The translations under genes were made by a program, and so were the position numbers. From contig SDOA01000030.1 in the NCBI GenBank assembly GCA_004524595.1, positions 1 through 36,432 of the forward strand: DNA of 36,432 nt, written 5' to 3'. The stretch is from Candidatus Thorarchaeota archaeon. Lineage in GTDB: Archaea; Asgardarchaeota; Thorarchaeia; Thorarchaeales; Thorarchaeaceae. Positions 16,707 through 25,274 of the stretch are shown piece by piece. Position 1 is the stretch's first letter. Each line of letters starts with the position of its first letter. The notes under the pieces were generated by a model. The model was not told the DNA's origin and made no database searches. It saw only the letters and a list, made by a program, of their open reading frames with translations.

Positions 16707-17666
16707 TTGACGATAAAAACCGAAATCACGACACTTAAACCGAAAGTTCTCAGGAATGCTGTTGGTACCTCTATCAAGGTCAATGTTATTGCAGTCGACA
16801 GTCAACAACTCTATGCAGCTGATAATCAAGGAAATCTTTCTATCTGGAAGAAGACCATGCTAGATTCGCCCATCGTTATCCCTTCACAGACCTCTACACA
16901 AATTGAATCACTACATTCAGATGACAAATATCTCTACACTGGAAGTATTGCTAGTGACAGCGTAATTAGAGTACACAATCAGGACTTGGTTCTTATCAAA
17001 GTGTTAGAAGGACATGTTGGTACAATCTTTGATTTGGCATCAGATGAAAGTGTATTGGCAACTGGGTCTGGTGATGCTACAGTTAAACTTTGGAGGAAAA
17101 ATGATTGGAATCTAATCGGATCTATCGACGCACAGACGCATTTCGTGTTGTGTGTTGCAATAGATCGAAACTTCATCTATGCTGGTGGCATCGATAATTG
17201 CGTCAATGTTTTCAACCGTGATGAGTACAGTCGTATGATGTCTCTTTATGGTCACCATGCGAATGTCTTGTCTCTTGCAACGGATGAAGGATTTGTCTAT
17301 TCTGGGTCCGGAGAGCTGTGGTGGGGTGGACCTGGTTCTCCACGTCCAAGTATATTTGAGAGTGCTATCCGGGTATGGGACAAAAAAGATTGGACCTGTG
17401 TTGCAACTCTCGAAGGGCATACTGATAATATCAATGCAATTAGTGTTGACAGTCAATATGTATACTCTGCATCTGATGATGGAACAGTCAGAGTTTTCTC
17501 AAAATCAGATTGGTCTTTTCAAGTATCAATCGATCCTGGTGTCGGACGAATTCAGGATCTGGTTCATGATGATAGGCATGTCTATTTTGCTTGTGCAGAC
17601 GGAAACATTCGCTATGTTTCAAAAGGAAATATAGCTAATCATTCTAACCCAACTGGTTCGATTTGA
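16707..17666 (+). CDS. WD40-repeat beta-propeller protein
   Basis: A ~319-residue repeat protein with six to seven blades of ~40 residues. Clear WD40 blades include 'LEGHVGTIFDLASDESVLATGSGDATVKLWRK' and 'LEGHTDNINAISVDSQYVYSASDDGTVRVFSK', with GH and W/F-D ends. One blade has a 17-residue Gly/Pro/Ser insertion ('GELWWGGPGSPRP'). No signal peptide, so it is probably an intracellular scaffold. The frame is open from 16608, but the first ~33 residues are unlike a propeller. A TATA-like 'GTATATGTATG' at ~16674-16684 suggests a near-leaderless start at TTG 16707; ATG 16647 is the alternative. The 3' end overlaps the convergent VOC gene by 28 bases. Confidence 0.8.
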   Translation: MTIKTEITTLKPKVLRNAVGTSIKVNVIAVDSQQLYAADNQGNLSIWKKTMLDSPIVIPSQTSTQIESLHSDDKYLYTGSIASDSVIRVHNQDLVLIKVLEGHVGTIFDLASDESVLATGSGDATVKLWRKNDWNLIGSIDAQTHFVLCVAIDRNFIYAGGIDNCVNVFNRDEYSRMMSLYGHHANVLSLATDEGFVYSGSGELWWGGPGSPRPSIFESAIRVWDKKDWTCVATLEGHTDNINAISVDSQYVYSASDDGTVRVFSKSDWSFQVSIDPGVGRIQDLVHDDRHVYFACADGNIRYVSKGNIANHSNPTGSI

Positions 17667-18013
17667 TGAAGGAATGCTTGAAATTCGAGGGCTCTTCCCT
17701 CCGGATCTTCTGCGAAGAATTGGTATATTTGATACCTTTCATTCTCAGATGGTTCTGTCGTTGAAATATGCTTCAATAGGTCATACATGGCATCAACATC
17801 GTTCTTAGTGGGATAAAATAGAGTAATCATTCCTTCTACTTCTGCACTATCTCGATCACAAAAACCTAAGAGTAGATTTCCATGGTTCAGAATCACGCAA
17901 TCAGGTTGTTCCAACCAAACATGCATTCCCAACTCATTCACGTAAAAATCAATAATCCCATCAAGCATTGTCGTTCTGAAAAAAACTATTCCCGCCACTG
18001 TTGACACCAACAC
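17639..18013 (-). CDS. VOC (glyoxalase/bleomycin-resistance) superfamily protein
   Basis: A 124-residue protein with the paired beta-alpha-beta-beta-beta pattern of the vicinal-oxygen-chelate fold. 'FFRTTMLDGIIDFYVNELGMHVW' is the usual start and 'YQFFAEDPEGRALEFQAF' is the usual end with a metal-ligand Glu. The early metal-ligand position is Arg or Thr rather than His, so metal binding is uncertain. Substrate unknown. Start GTG 18013. The 3' end overlaps the WD40 gene on the other strand. Confidence 0.75.
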   Translation of the reverse strand: MLVSTVAGIVFFRTTMLDGIIDFYVNELGMHVWLEQPDCVILNHGNLLLGFCDRDSAEVEGMITLFYPTKNDVDAMYDLLKHISTTEPSENERYQIYQFFAEDPEGRALEFQAFLHQIEPVGLE

Positions 18014-18103
18014 TTTGAATATGATTATGACACCTGATATTTTTTTTGTAGTCTACTCTATGATCAATTTCCTTAGATGCATAAAAACGCATTACCTTGT
18101 TCG

Positions 18104-18140
18104 GTTTTGAGCTCTTTTTACTCGGTAGCTAGCTCAAAAC
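18104..18140. repeat. 10-bp perfect inverted repeat upstream of winged-helix gene
   Basis: GTTTTGAGCT (18104-18113) and AGCTCAAAAC (18131-18140) are perfect reverse complements separated by 17 bases. The repeat lies in the divergent region between the VOC gene and the winged-helix regulator, ~75 bases upstream of the latter. It could be an operator for a dimeric regulator (half-site centres 27 bases apart) or an RNA hairpin. Confidence 0.5.
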
Positions 18141-18213
18141 TTACAATCCTTTCTCACGCACATAGATATTCATTCTATATCTGTCCTATCATAGATTGGA
18201 GGTTGAAAGAAAA

Positions 18214-18516
18214 TTGGCAAGTAGACCCGGACGGACCCCGAAAAGTGCAATGGCGATTCTAGGAACATTAGCTAGTCATGGTCCTATGTGTCCAATGGAA
18301 ATTTGCGAAAAGCTCGACATGGCACCACGAACCGTCAGCTTTGCTCTCAAAAAATTATTAGGAAATAAACTTCTTCGGAAAATCCCGAATTTAACTGATA
18401 TGCGTCGTCCAATGTATCATGTAAACATAGAGGTAGCAAAAGAATTACTTCAGAAGTATAATGATGCTGCTTTGAAAGTTCAGCCCTCTCCATTAGCCTG
18501 GAGACAGAAAGCTTGA
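18214..18516 (+). CDS. Winged helix-turn-helix transcriptional regulator (MarR/ArsR-like)
   Basis: A ~100-residue DNA-binding protein. Helices 'AMAILGTLASHGPMCPMEICEKLDMAPRTVSFALKKLLGNKLLRKIPN' form the HTH, followed by a wing ('TDMRRPMYHVN') and a helix. No ligand domain is present. The frame is open from TTG 18196, but GGAGGT at 18199-18204 points to TTG 18214 as the start (10-base spacing). A TATA-like 'TCTATATCTG' at ~18173-18182 lies just upstream. It probably regulates itself and its neighbours. Confidence 0.75.
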   Translation: MASRPGRTPKSAMAILGTLASHGPMCPMEICEKLDMAPRTVSFALKKLLGNKLLRKIPNLTDMRRPMYHVNIEVAKELLQKYNDAALKVQPSPLAWRQKA

Positions 18517-18547
18517 GGACAGTTCCTCATTGAGGTGACTTCATGTA

Positions 18548-18964
18548 GTGGCTGAAAAGGAAAAACTCCTGGAAAGATTTCAAGAAATAATCAAACAGGA
18601 TTCTACAACTTGTGCTGAACATGGAACTACTGAAGTATCAATAATACTTCATAAAACCGATTGGGTTCGTATCTTTGTAGATCGAGACGCTGCTGATTCC
18701 ACAGCAATAACGATTGATGTAGAAGTCTGTGTTCCTTCTATAGAACCTTCCCGAGTATCCTCTCCTGAAAATAATACCAAAATAATCCACGAAATGAGAC
18801 CACTCTTGGAGACCTTCATCGAGCACATCAAGTATATTCTGAAGCTTGAGGATTCAGGATTCTCAGTTGACTTCATTGAAAATGGTTGTCTTTTATCAGC
18901 TACAAAGATTTTTGAGAACGAACCCGATCCTGAGATTTTCAGGCTTCTATGTCCTCCTCGATAG
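18548..18964 (+). CDS. Hypothetical protein
   Basis: A 138-residue soluble protein I do not recognise. It is an alternating alpha/beta sequence: an N-terminal helix, a beta strand run ('EVSIILHKTDWVRIFVD', 'AITIDVEVCVPS'), a long central helix and a last strand pair. The start is GTG 18548 after GAGGTGA at 18532-18538. It follows the winged-helix gene by 31 bases and may be co-transcribed, making it a possible target or ligand partner of that regulator. Confidence 0.5.
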   Translation: MAEKEKLLERFQEIIKQDSTTCAEHGTTEVSIILHKTDWVRIFVDRDAADSTAITIDVEVCVPSIEPSRVSSPENNTKIIHEMRPLLETFIEHIKYILKLEDSGFSVDFIENGCLLSATKIFENEPDPEIFRLLCPPR

Positions 18965-19030
18965 ATGGAGCAATAGTTTATATTTTCCATCACTCTACAG
19001 GACCATAATCACTTTCCGGTTGGAAAATCC

Positions 19031-20764
19031 ATGAGGGGCAACGTTACAGGATTTGGGTTGTTATTAGTGATAATACTCGGCTTGCTTGTATTCAGTACTG
19101 TTGAGATTGAAGTTGAAAGAAGTTCGCCTAGAGCGATACATCCCTCGTTACTGTATCTTGAATCACAATTCACTGCGCATGATCCTATTGTTATCAGTTC
19201 TAATCAGGACTTTATAGACCAAGAATGGAGTGGCAATGGGAGTGAAGCTAATCCATACCTACTTCAAGACTTGTCCATCGAAAGTGATGACAAATGCATC
19301 AGCATCTCATCCACGGATGTTTACTTTAAGATAGTTGATTGCTACTTCAGTTATGAGAATGAACAGAATCAAGGGATTGGTGTGTCCCTAGAAAATGCTG
19401 ATAACGGATTTATCGAGCAGTGCCACTTTGTAAATCTAATCTATGGAGTATCTGTATCTCACTCAGATAATACCGTCATTGCATTCAACGAGATGGATTC
19501 CGTAGATGTCGCAAGTATCAATCTCTTTGAGTCTGAGGGGTGTGAGGTCCTTAATAACTCGATACGAGATAGTAGAAATTGGGGTATTTCGGCTCGTAGA
19601 GTCATTGATGTGTCCTTTGTGAATAATTCATTCTATAACGAATTCTATGGAATGCAACTTGAGGATTCCGTCAATTGTGTACTTATTAATAATGAATTTG
19701 AGAAAGTGGGTCTATGGATACGCGGAACTGAAAGTGACCATTTTCTATCTAATACGTTCGAAAGCAATACCGTTGAAACTAAACCTATATCAATACTAGA
19801 AAACAGATTTTCAGAAATAATAGATGCGTCATTACATGGTCAATTATTTCTGTTCAATAGTAGTGATTGCATTATCGAGAACGCAATTTTTGACTACCGA
19901 CACGTAGGAGTTTCTCTCGCTCTATGTAATGACTGTATAGTACAAAATCTCAACTCGACCTATTCTCAGATTTGTCTTGTGGAATTACAGCTCTGCATCA
20001 ACACGGAAGTAACAAGATGTAATATCGCTGAATCATACAATGTTGGCTTTAGATTTCTTTACACTTTGAACTGCTCATTGACTGAGTGCAAAACGGGACA
20101 TTCCCCGAGTAATACTGTTTTTGGAATTGAAATGTACAATAATCAGAATACAACTATTGCGTGGAATGTCTTTCAACCTAGTGGTATATATTGCATGGAC
20201 AGTTCTGGCTGCACGATTATGTATAACCATGTTAAGGGTAATGCTGGTGTACAAGGTCCTGGCATTCACCTTTCTAATTCACATAATTGCACCATAAGAG
20301 AGAATGAACTATGCGAGCTGTATACTGGTCTCACCTTTGAATGGGGTTCTTCAAATGTCACCATTTACAATAATCTCATTCATGACAATAGACATTATGG
20401 GATAGAGGTTGGAGAAACATGTGAAGGCTTCAGAATCTACAATAACTCATTCTGGTATAATGACCTTGAACACGCAATAGATAATGGACACACTAATTAC
20501 TGGGACGATGGTATTAGCATTGGCAATCAGTGGGATGACTATAACGGAACTGGAGTCTATGTCATTCCCGGATCCGCAGGATCTGTCGATCATTTTCCTA
20601 GATCAGATCCTTACTATACAAGAACGATTACTATTGTTACTACCACAACATCTACGACTTCAGGGGGAATAACAACTATTAATCCAACCTTACTGTTGAT
20701 GTTTGGGATAGGTAGTATTGGAATAGTGGCCTTTGTCGTCATCATCATTACAAAGAAACGATGA
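19031..20764 (+). CDS. Surface-anchored parallel beta-helix protein (NosD-like)
   Basis: A 577-residue exported protein. Residues 1-~26 are a signal peptide. The motif 'WSGNGSEANPYLLQDLSI' (~65-82) is the standard entry to NosD/PbH1 parallel beta-helix domains. Residues ~85-500 contain many ~22-residue rungs of the type 'NT.I..N.....GI.L..S.NC.I..N'. A Thr/Ser stalk (~530-550) precedes a C-terminal membrane helix and the positive end 'KKR'. Many N-x-S/T sites suggest glycosylation. Probably carbohydrate-binding or an S-layer-associated surface protein; substrate unknown. It is unusually rich in Asn and Cys. Confidence 0.8.
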   Translation: MRGNVTGFGLLLVIILGLLVFSTVEIEVERSSPRAIHPSLLYLESQFTAHDPIVISSNQDFIDQEWSGNGSEANPYLLQDLSIESDDKCISISSTDVYFKIVDCYFSYENEQNQGIGVSLENADNGFIEQCHFVNLIYGVSVSHSDNTVIAFNEMDSVDVASINLFESEGCEVLNNSIRDSRNWGISARRVIDVSFVNNSFYNEFYGMQLEDSVNCVLINNEFEKVGLWIRGTESDHFLSNTFESNTVETKPISILENRFSEIIDASLHGQLFLFNSSDCIIENAIFDYRHVGVSLALCNDCIVQNLNSTYSQICLVELQLCINTEVTRCNIAESYNVGFRFLYTLNCSLTECKTGHSPSNTVFGIEMYNNQNTTIAWNVFQPSGIYCMDSSGCTIMYNHVKGNAGVQGPGIHLSNSHNCTIRENELCELYTGLTFEWGSSNVTIYNNLIHDNRHYGIEVGETCEGFRIYNNSFWYNDLEHAIDNGHTNYWDDGISIGNQWDDYNGTGVYVIPGSAGSVDHFPRSDPYYTRTITIVTTTTSTTSGGITTINPTLLLMFGIGSIGIVAFVVIIITKKR

Positions 20765-20890
20765 CAACTGTTAATCTTGGAAATGAACCAATGCTACTGA
20801 CTCACACCTTACTACGTTAAATTATGCGGCTCAGCATATGGAGAAGATTTACGTATCCATATTTTTAATCAATAATACCCGGTTTAGTAA

Positions 20891-20909
20891 ATTGATAACT
20901 TCTTTATAT
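20891..20909 (+). promoter_or_regulatory. TATA box of hutU
   Basis: 'CTTTATATGG' (20901-20910) is a good archaeal TATA box. It overlaps the most upstream possible ATG of urocanase (20908), which argues that translation begins downstream, at ATG 20950 behind GGTGA (20940-20944). Confidence 0.5.
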
Positions 20910-20949
20910 GGACTTCATCTTAGATTTGATAGTCAAAGTGGTGAAACTT

Positions 20950-22996
20950 ATGCTTGATATTTCGAAAGCAATGAAGATCAAGCTTCCATCTGAGTTGCCC
21001 CCCAATCCCGTGTTTGACCCTAAAATACGTAGAGCTCCAGATCGAGGCTTTAGTCTTAATGAGAAAGAAACCGTAGTTGCAGTCAAGAATGCACTCCGGT
21101 ATGTTCCTAAGATTCTTCACGAAAAACTTGCACCTGAATTCTTGGAGGAACTTCTTTCAAGAGGTCGCATCTATGGATACCGTTATCGTCCACAGGGACC
21201 TATCAAAGCCAAGCCCGTGTCTGAGTATAAAGGGATACTAGAGGCTCGGGCGATTCAACTAATGATTGACAATAATCTTGACTATGATGTCGCACTGTAT
21301 CCCTATGAATTGGTCACTTACGGAGTTACGTACTAGATTTCCTAGTCGAACCGTTTAAAGTGGCCAAGTGTGCCAGAATTGGATGCAATATCAGCTTACC
21401 AAGAAATATCTAGAAAACATGACTGAAGAACAGACTCTTGTTGTGAGTTCTGGGCATCCTGTAGGTCTCTTCCCATCAAAGAGAGATGCCCCACGAGTTC
21501 TGTCAACAAATGGCCTGATGGTGGGAATGTTCGATACTCCTGAGGGATTTCATCATGCCACACAGATAGGAGTGGCCAATTATGCTCAAATGACTGCAGG
21601 CGGTTGGATGTACATCGGACCACAAGGGATAGTACATGGGACATACATTACTCTATTAAATGCAGGCAGACAGTATCTTGGACTACCTGATGATGAGGAT
21701 CTCAAAGGCAAGGTCTTCCTAACATCTGGTCTCGGAGGAATGAGTGGCGCCCAAGCAAAGGCAATTGAGATAGCTGGAGGTATTGGTCTCATTGCTGAAG
21801 TTGATAAAAGCAGGATTGATACACGACACGAACAGGGTTGGTTGAGTAGATTTTCAGCAGATCTTGATGGGATCTTTGAGTGGGTAGATGAATACAGAGA
21901 AACGAAAGAGCCTGTGTCAATTGGTTATTATGGAAACATAGTGGATCTATGGGAATATGTTCTTGATAATAAAATCCCTATTGAGCTTGCCTCTGATCAG
22001 ACCTCATGTCATGATGTCTACGGTGGTGGTTATACTCCACAAGGTGTGACCTTCGAGGAAGGTAGAGACCTGCTCAAGAATGATAGGAATCGTTTCAGAG
22101 AACTTGTAGACGCATCCCTGAGTCGCCAGTTCGAACTCATTGATGCAATGACAAAACGTGGTACTTTCTTCTGGGACTATGGCAATTCCTTCATGAAAGC
22201 TGTATTCGATGCTGGTGCGACACGTATTGCAAAGAATGGAAAAGATACTTCTGAAGGATTCATCTTTCCCTCGTATGTTGAGGATATCATGGGTCCTATC
22301 TGTTTTGATTATGGATATGGCCCATTCCGATGGGTGTGTCTAAGCGGGAAACACGAGGACCTCATTGAGACCGATAAGACTGCAATGTATAAAATTGATC
22401 CTAAACGAAGAGGACAGGACCGTGATAATTACCATTGGATTCAAGATGCTGAAAAGAATAATCTTGTTGTTGGTTCACAAGCAAGAATCCTCTATGCTGA
22501 TGCACAGGGTCGTGTGAACATTGCATTAGCATTTAATGAACTTGTTCGAAATGGAAAAGTTGGTCCAATAATGCTTGGTAGAGACCATCATGATACAGCG
22601 GGGACTGATTCGCCTTTCCGAGAAACCGCGAACATCCATGATGGTAGCAATGTGATGAGTGACATGGCTCATCAATGTTGGTCTGGAAATACAGCTCGTG
22701 GGATGACTATGTGTGTCTTGTCTAATGGTGGAGGTGTCGGAACTGGGAAAGCAATCAATGGTGGATTTGGTCTAGTACTTGATGGATCCAAAAGAGTAGA
22801 TGCAATCATCAAGTCTGCATTAGACTGGGACGTCATGGGTGGTGTCGCGAGACGTGCCTGGGCAAGAAATGATCATGCAATTGAAACGGCTGTAGAATGG
22901 AATAGACGACTAGGAGATAAAGGTCAGATATCAATTCCCTATATTCCGGAAGAGGCCCTTGTTGAGCGTCTGGTTATGAAAAGGTTTGAAGACTAG
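20950..22996 (+). CDS. hutU: Urocanate hydratase, interrupted by a 31-nt intron
   Basis: Urocanase converts urocanate to 4-imidazolone-5-propionate, the second step of histidine breakdown, using tightly bound NAD+. The gene is in two frames: exon 1 20950-21325 and exon 2 21357-22996. Joined they encode 671 residues, the size of the long urocanases that have a ~90-residue N-terminal extension ('ELPPNPVFDPKIRRAPDRGF', 'LRYVPKILHEKLAPEFLEEL'). Exon 1 ends within 'LYPYELVTYGE' and exon 2 resumes with 'SGQVCQNWMQYQLTKKYL', so the interruption is inside the conserved NAD-binding Y-G-x-x-G segment. Exon 2 has 'QMTAGGWMYIGPQGIVHGT', 'LTSGLGGMSGAQ' and 'SDQTSCHD'. No mutations elsewhere suggest decay. 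Start: ATG 20950 fits a GGTGA site; ATG 20908 overlaps the TATA box. The stop shares CTAG with the convergent endonuclease V gene. Confidence 0.92.
21310..21367 (+). promoter_or_regulatory. Bulge-helix-bulge splicing motif in hutU pre-mRNA
   Basis: Exon helix: 21310-21319 pairs with 21358-21367, ten base pairs including one G-U. A 3-nt bulge (TTA, 21355-21357) is on the 3' strand. The central helix is 4 bp, ACGG (21320-21323) with CCGT (21351-21354). A 3-nt bulge (AGT, 21324-21326) is on the 5' strand. The intron helix contains 21329-21330 with 21347-21348 and 21332-21336 with 21342-21346, capped by a 5-nt loop. This is the canonical substrate architecture of the archaeal tRNA splicing endonuclease. 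Confidence 0.85.
21326..21356 (+). other. 31-nt archaeal BHB intron in hutU
   Basis: Cutting each 3-nt bulge after its second base removes 21326-21356. The remaining exons join to read Y-G-E-S-G-Q-V-C-Q-N-W across the junction, in frame on both sides. The intron carries in-frame TAG codons and its length (31) is not a multiple of three, so the unspliced message yields only a ~128-residue fragment. The splice-site choice is inferred from the structure and frame; no RNA evidence is available here. Confidence 0.85.
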
Positions 22997-23682
22997 TCCA
23001 TCTTGGTTTTGAGCAATCTTTTAGACAAAATATGTGCTCTCCGTAAGACCTCAGGATGGCCATCTGTAGAAGAATCTGTGACCACCTTTACTGCTGTTTC
23101 TAAAGAGACCCTATGTCCAATTGAAACATAGATTGGTTTTCTTCCATTGAGCCACAATGCTCTACCAAGCACTTCATCCGCATGAATGATTTCCGCACAA
23201 TTTCCAGAACGAGGTCCTAGATTTCCGAGCAACAATTTCTTCGCAACACCAATTGTCTGAACATTCATCTTAATTCCTAGATATGATGCAAGTCCGAATC
23301 TTCTTGGATGGAGTATTCCATTCCCATCTACTAGTACTATTCCATTAGTCTTGAGATTTTGAACAAGATCAATTAAAATCGGGCCTTCTCGCAGCTGGAA
23401 AAATCCCGGAATGTATTCTGATTCTATCTCTCTGACAACGGTTTCTGAGGTTACTATTTTCTTCAGGCTATTATCAAAAACTATTGCAACTCCTGCAGCC
23501 CGATTTTTGGAATAAGCTACATCAAGACCAATGACTATTGAGCTTGAATAAGAAGGATCATTATATCGTTTAACATACTTTGCAAATCTGTCTTGATCCT
23601 TTGTTAGGCTTGTCAGATTCAATATAATGCCACTCTCAGTCAACCTAATCATATTCACAATGTCCCTTATTGATACTTGCAT
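22993..23682 (-). CDS. nfi: Endonuclease V
   Basis: A 229-residue endonuclease V, which cuts the second phosphodiester 3' of deoxyinosine in DNA, and in some lineages inosine in RNA. The catalytic acids are visible: D54 ('IGLDVAYS'), E99 ('FFQLREGP') and D119 ('VLVDGNGILHPRR'). The strand-separating wedge motif is Y90-I-P ('SEYIPGF'). 'RRFGLASYLGI' and 'TIGVAKKLL' are family signatures. Start ATG 23682; the start of hutH is only 57 bases away on the other strand. The stop lies within the CTAG shared with hutU. Confidence 0.95.
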   Translation of the reverse strand: MQVSIRDIVNMIRLTESGIILNLTSLTKDQDRFAKYVKRYNDPSYSSSIVIGLDVAYSKNRAAGVAIVFDNSLKKIVTSETVVREIESEYIPGFFQLREGPILIDLVQNLKTNGIVLVDGNGILHPRRFGLASYLGIKMNVQTIGVAKKLLLGNLGPRSGNCAEIIHADEVLGRALWLNGRKPIYVSIGHRVSLETAVKVVTDSSTDGHPEVLRRAHILSKRLLKTKMD

Positions 23683-23739
23683 GCTGTTCGATAACTACTA
23701 AAGAGAGCGGTCGTGAAACATTACTCAATGGTGGGCAAA

Positions 23740-25272
23740 ATGACAGTTGCGATTGATGGTGAGAATTTAACAATTAGCGATGTTGTTCAAGTAGCTCGTT
23801 ACAACAAGAAGGTAGAGCTGGCTGCAGCAGCTATTGAAAAAATACAGAAGAGTCGTGATGTTATTGAACGTGCCATTAAAGATGGTCGCACTGTATATGG
23901 TGTAAATACTGGCTTTGGTGAGTTGTCATCTGTATCAATAGGCTCTAAAGATCTTACAAAACTTCAGGTGAACCTTATTCGTAGCCATAGTGCTGGAGTC
24001 GGCGAACCCTTTTCTATTGATGCTGTTCGAGGTATGATGCTTCTTCGAGCAAATGCATTAGCAAAGGGTTACTCTGGAGTTCGACTTGAAGTAATTCAGA
24101 CTCTTATTGAATTACTTAATTCAGGAATCACTCCTATCGTACCACAGCAAGGCTCTGTTGGTTCTAGTGGAGACCTTGCTCCGCTTGCACATATGGCACT
24201 TGTTATGATTGGAGAAGGTGAAGTCTTCCACAATGGAAAGCGAATGGATGGGTTAGAAGCACTGAAGAAAGCTGGTATCAAACCCCTTGAACTGCAAGCA
24301 AAAGAAGGAGTCGCTCTGATAAATGGAACACAACCAATGACCTCGGTAGGAGCGCTAACCGTTCATGACTCATTTTGTACTATCAAGGATGCTATTATTG
24401 CAGCCTCCCTAACGCTAGAAGCGTTACGCGGCACCCGGGCAGCTCTAAACGAGAGAATTCATGCGATACGACCCCATGAAGGACAAAATGATGTAGCGCG
24501 AGCAATGAAGCTTATCTTAGATGACAGTGAGATTAATCAGTCACATGCCAATTGCGGAAAGGTACAGGATGCCTATTCACTTCGTTGTTCTCCTCAAGTA
24601 CTTGGAGCTACATTGGATACAATACGTTATGTTGAGAGTGTGATTGAAACCGAACTCAATTCCGCAACAGATAATCCTCTTGTCTTTTCAGAAGATGGTT
24701 CGGTTCTGTCTGGTGGGAATTTTCATGGTCAACCTATCGCTCTTGCAATGGATTTCCTTGGTATTGCTCTTTCTGAACTTGCGAACATCTCTGAAAGAAG
24801 AATAAATCGACTTGTTAATCCTCATTTGAGTGGTCTGCCTGCATTCTTGACTACTGAGGGTGGCCTTGAATCAGGGATGATGATTGCTCAATATACTGCA
24901 GCAGCTCTTGTTTCTGAAAATAAAATCCTTGCTCATCCGGCCAGCGTAGACTCGATACCCACAAGTGCAGATCAAGAAGATCATGTGAGTATGGGTACAA
25001 TCGCAGCAAGGAAAGCAGCTTCTATACTAGAGAATGTCAAAAATGTGATTGCAATTGAATACATGTGTGCAGCTCAGGCTATTGATTTATTAGCCCCATT
25101 GAAACCCTCTAAGGCACTAGACGCAGTAAAAGGCTGTATTCGTAAAGATGTAGATAAGCTGGAAGATGATCGGCCTCTAAGTCCTGATATTTGTAAGATT
25201 CGCGAGCTGATGAAAAATGGATTACTCCTTGCCGCGATAGAATCAATTGTAGGGGTAATTCTCGAATCTTGA
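23740..25272 (+). CDS. hutH: Histidine ammonia-lyase
   Basis: A 510-residue enzyme that removes ammonia from histidine to give urocanate. Conserved elements are 'VYGVNTGFG' (catalytic Tyr), 'RSHSAGVGEP', 'LINGTQ', 'QDAYSLRCSPQV', 'NFHGQPIALAMD' and 'QEDHVSMG'. The MIO prosthetic-group triad is Ser-Ser-Gly (142-144, in 'GSVGSSGDLAPLAH') rather than the usual Ala-Ser-Gly. The frame is open from GTG 23713, but GGTGGG at 23729-23734 and the usual family beginning favour ATG 23740. It is convergent with hutI, with only two bases between stops. Confidence 0.95.
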   Translation: MTVAIDGENLTISDVVQVARYNKKVELAAAAIEKIQKSRDVIERAIKDGRTVYGVNTGFGELSSVSIGSKDLTKLQVNLIRSHSAGVGEPFSIDAVRGMMLLRANALAKGYSGVRLEVIQTLIELLNSGITPIVPQQGSVGSSGDLAPLAHMALVMIGEGEVFHNGKRMDGLEALKKAGIKPLELQAKEGVALINGTQPMTSVGALTVHDSFCTIKDAIIAASLTLEALRGTRAALNERIHAIRPHEGQNDVARAMKLILDDSEINQSHANCGKVQDAYSLRCSPQVLGATLDTIRYVESVIETELNSATDNPLVFSEDGSVLSGGNFHGQPIALAMDFLGIALSELANISERRINRLVNPHLSGLPAFLTTEGGLESGMMIAQYTAAALVSENKILAHPASVDSIPTSADQEDHVSMGTIAARKAASILENVKNVIAIEYMCAAQAIDLLAPLKPSKALDAVKGCIRKDVDKLEDDRPLSPDICKIRELMKNGLLLAAIESIVGVILES

Positions 25273-25274
25273 GA

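Noticed and set aside
21326..21356. Translational bypassing (ribosome hopping) across the hutU gap
   Set aside because: No matching take-off and landing codons flank the gap, and the structure matches the splicing endonuclease substrate rather than a hop signal. Kept only as a remote alternative.
20908..22996. hutU as a frameshifted pseudogene
   Set aside because: The only lesion is a 31-nt insert that forms an exact bulge-helix-bulge, and both flanking parts are fully conserved with no other stops. A decaying gene would not show this.
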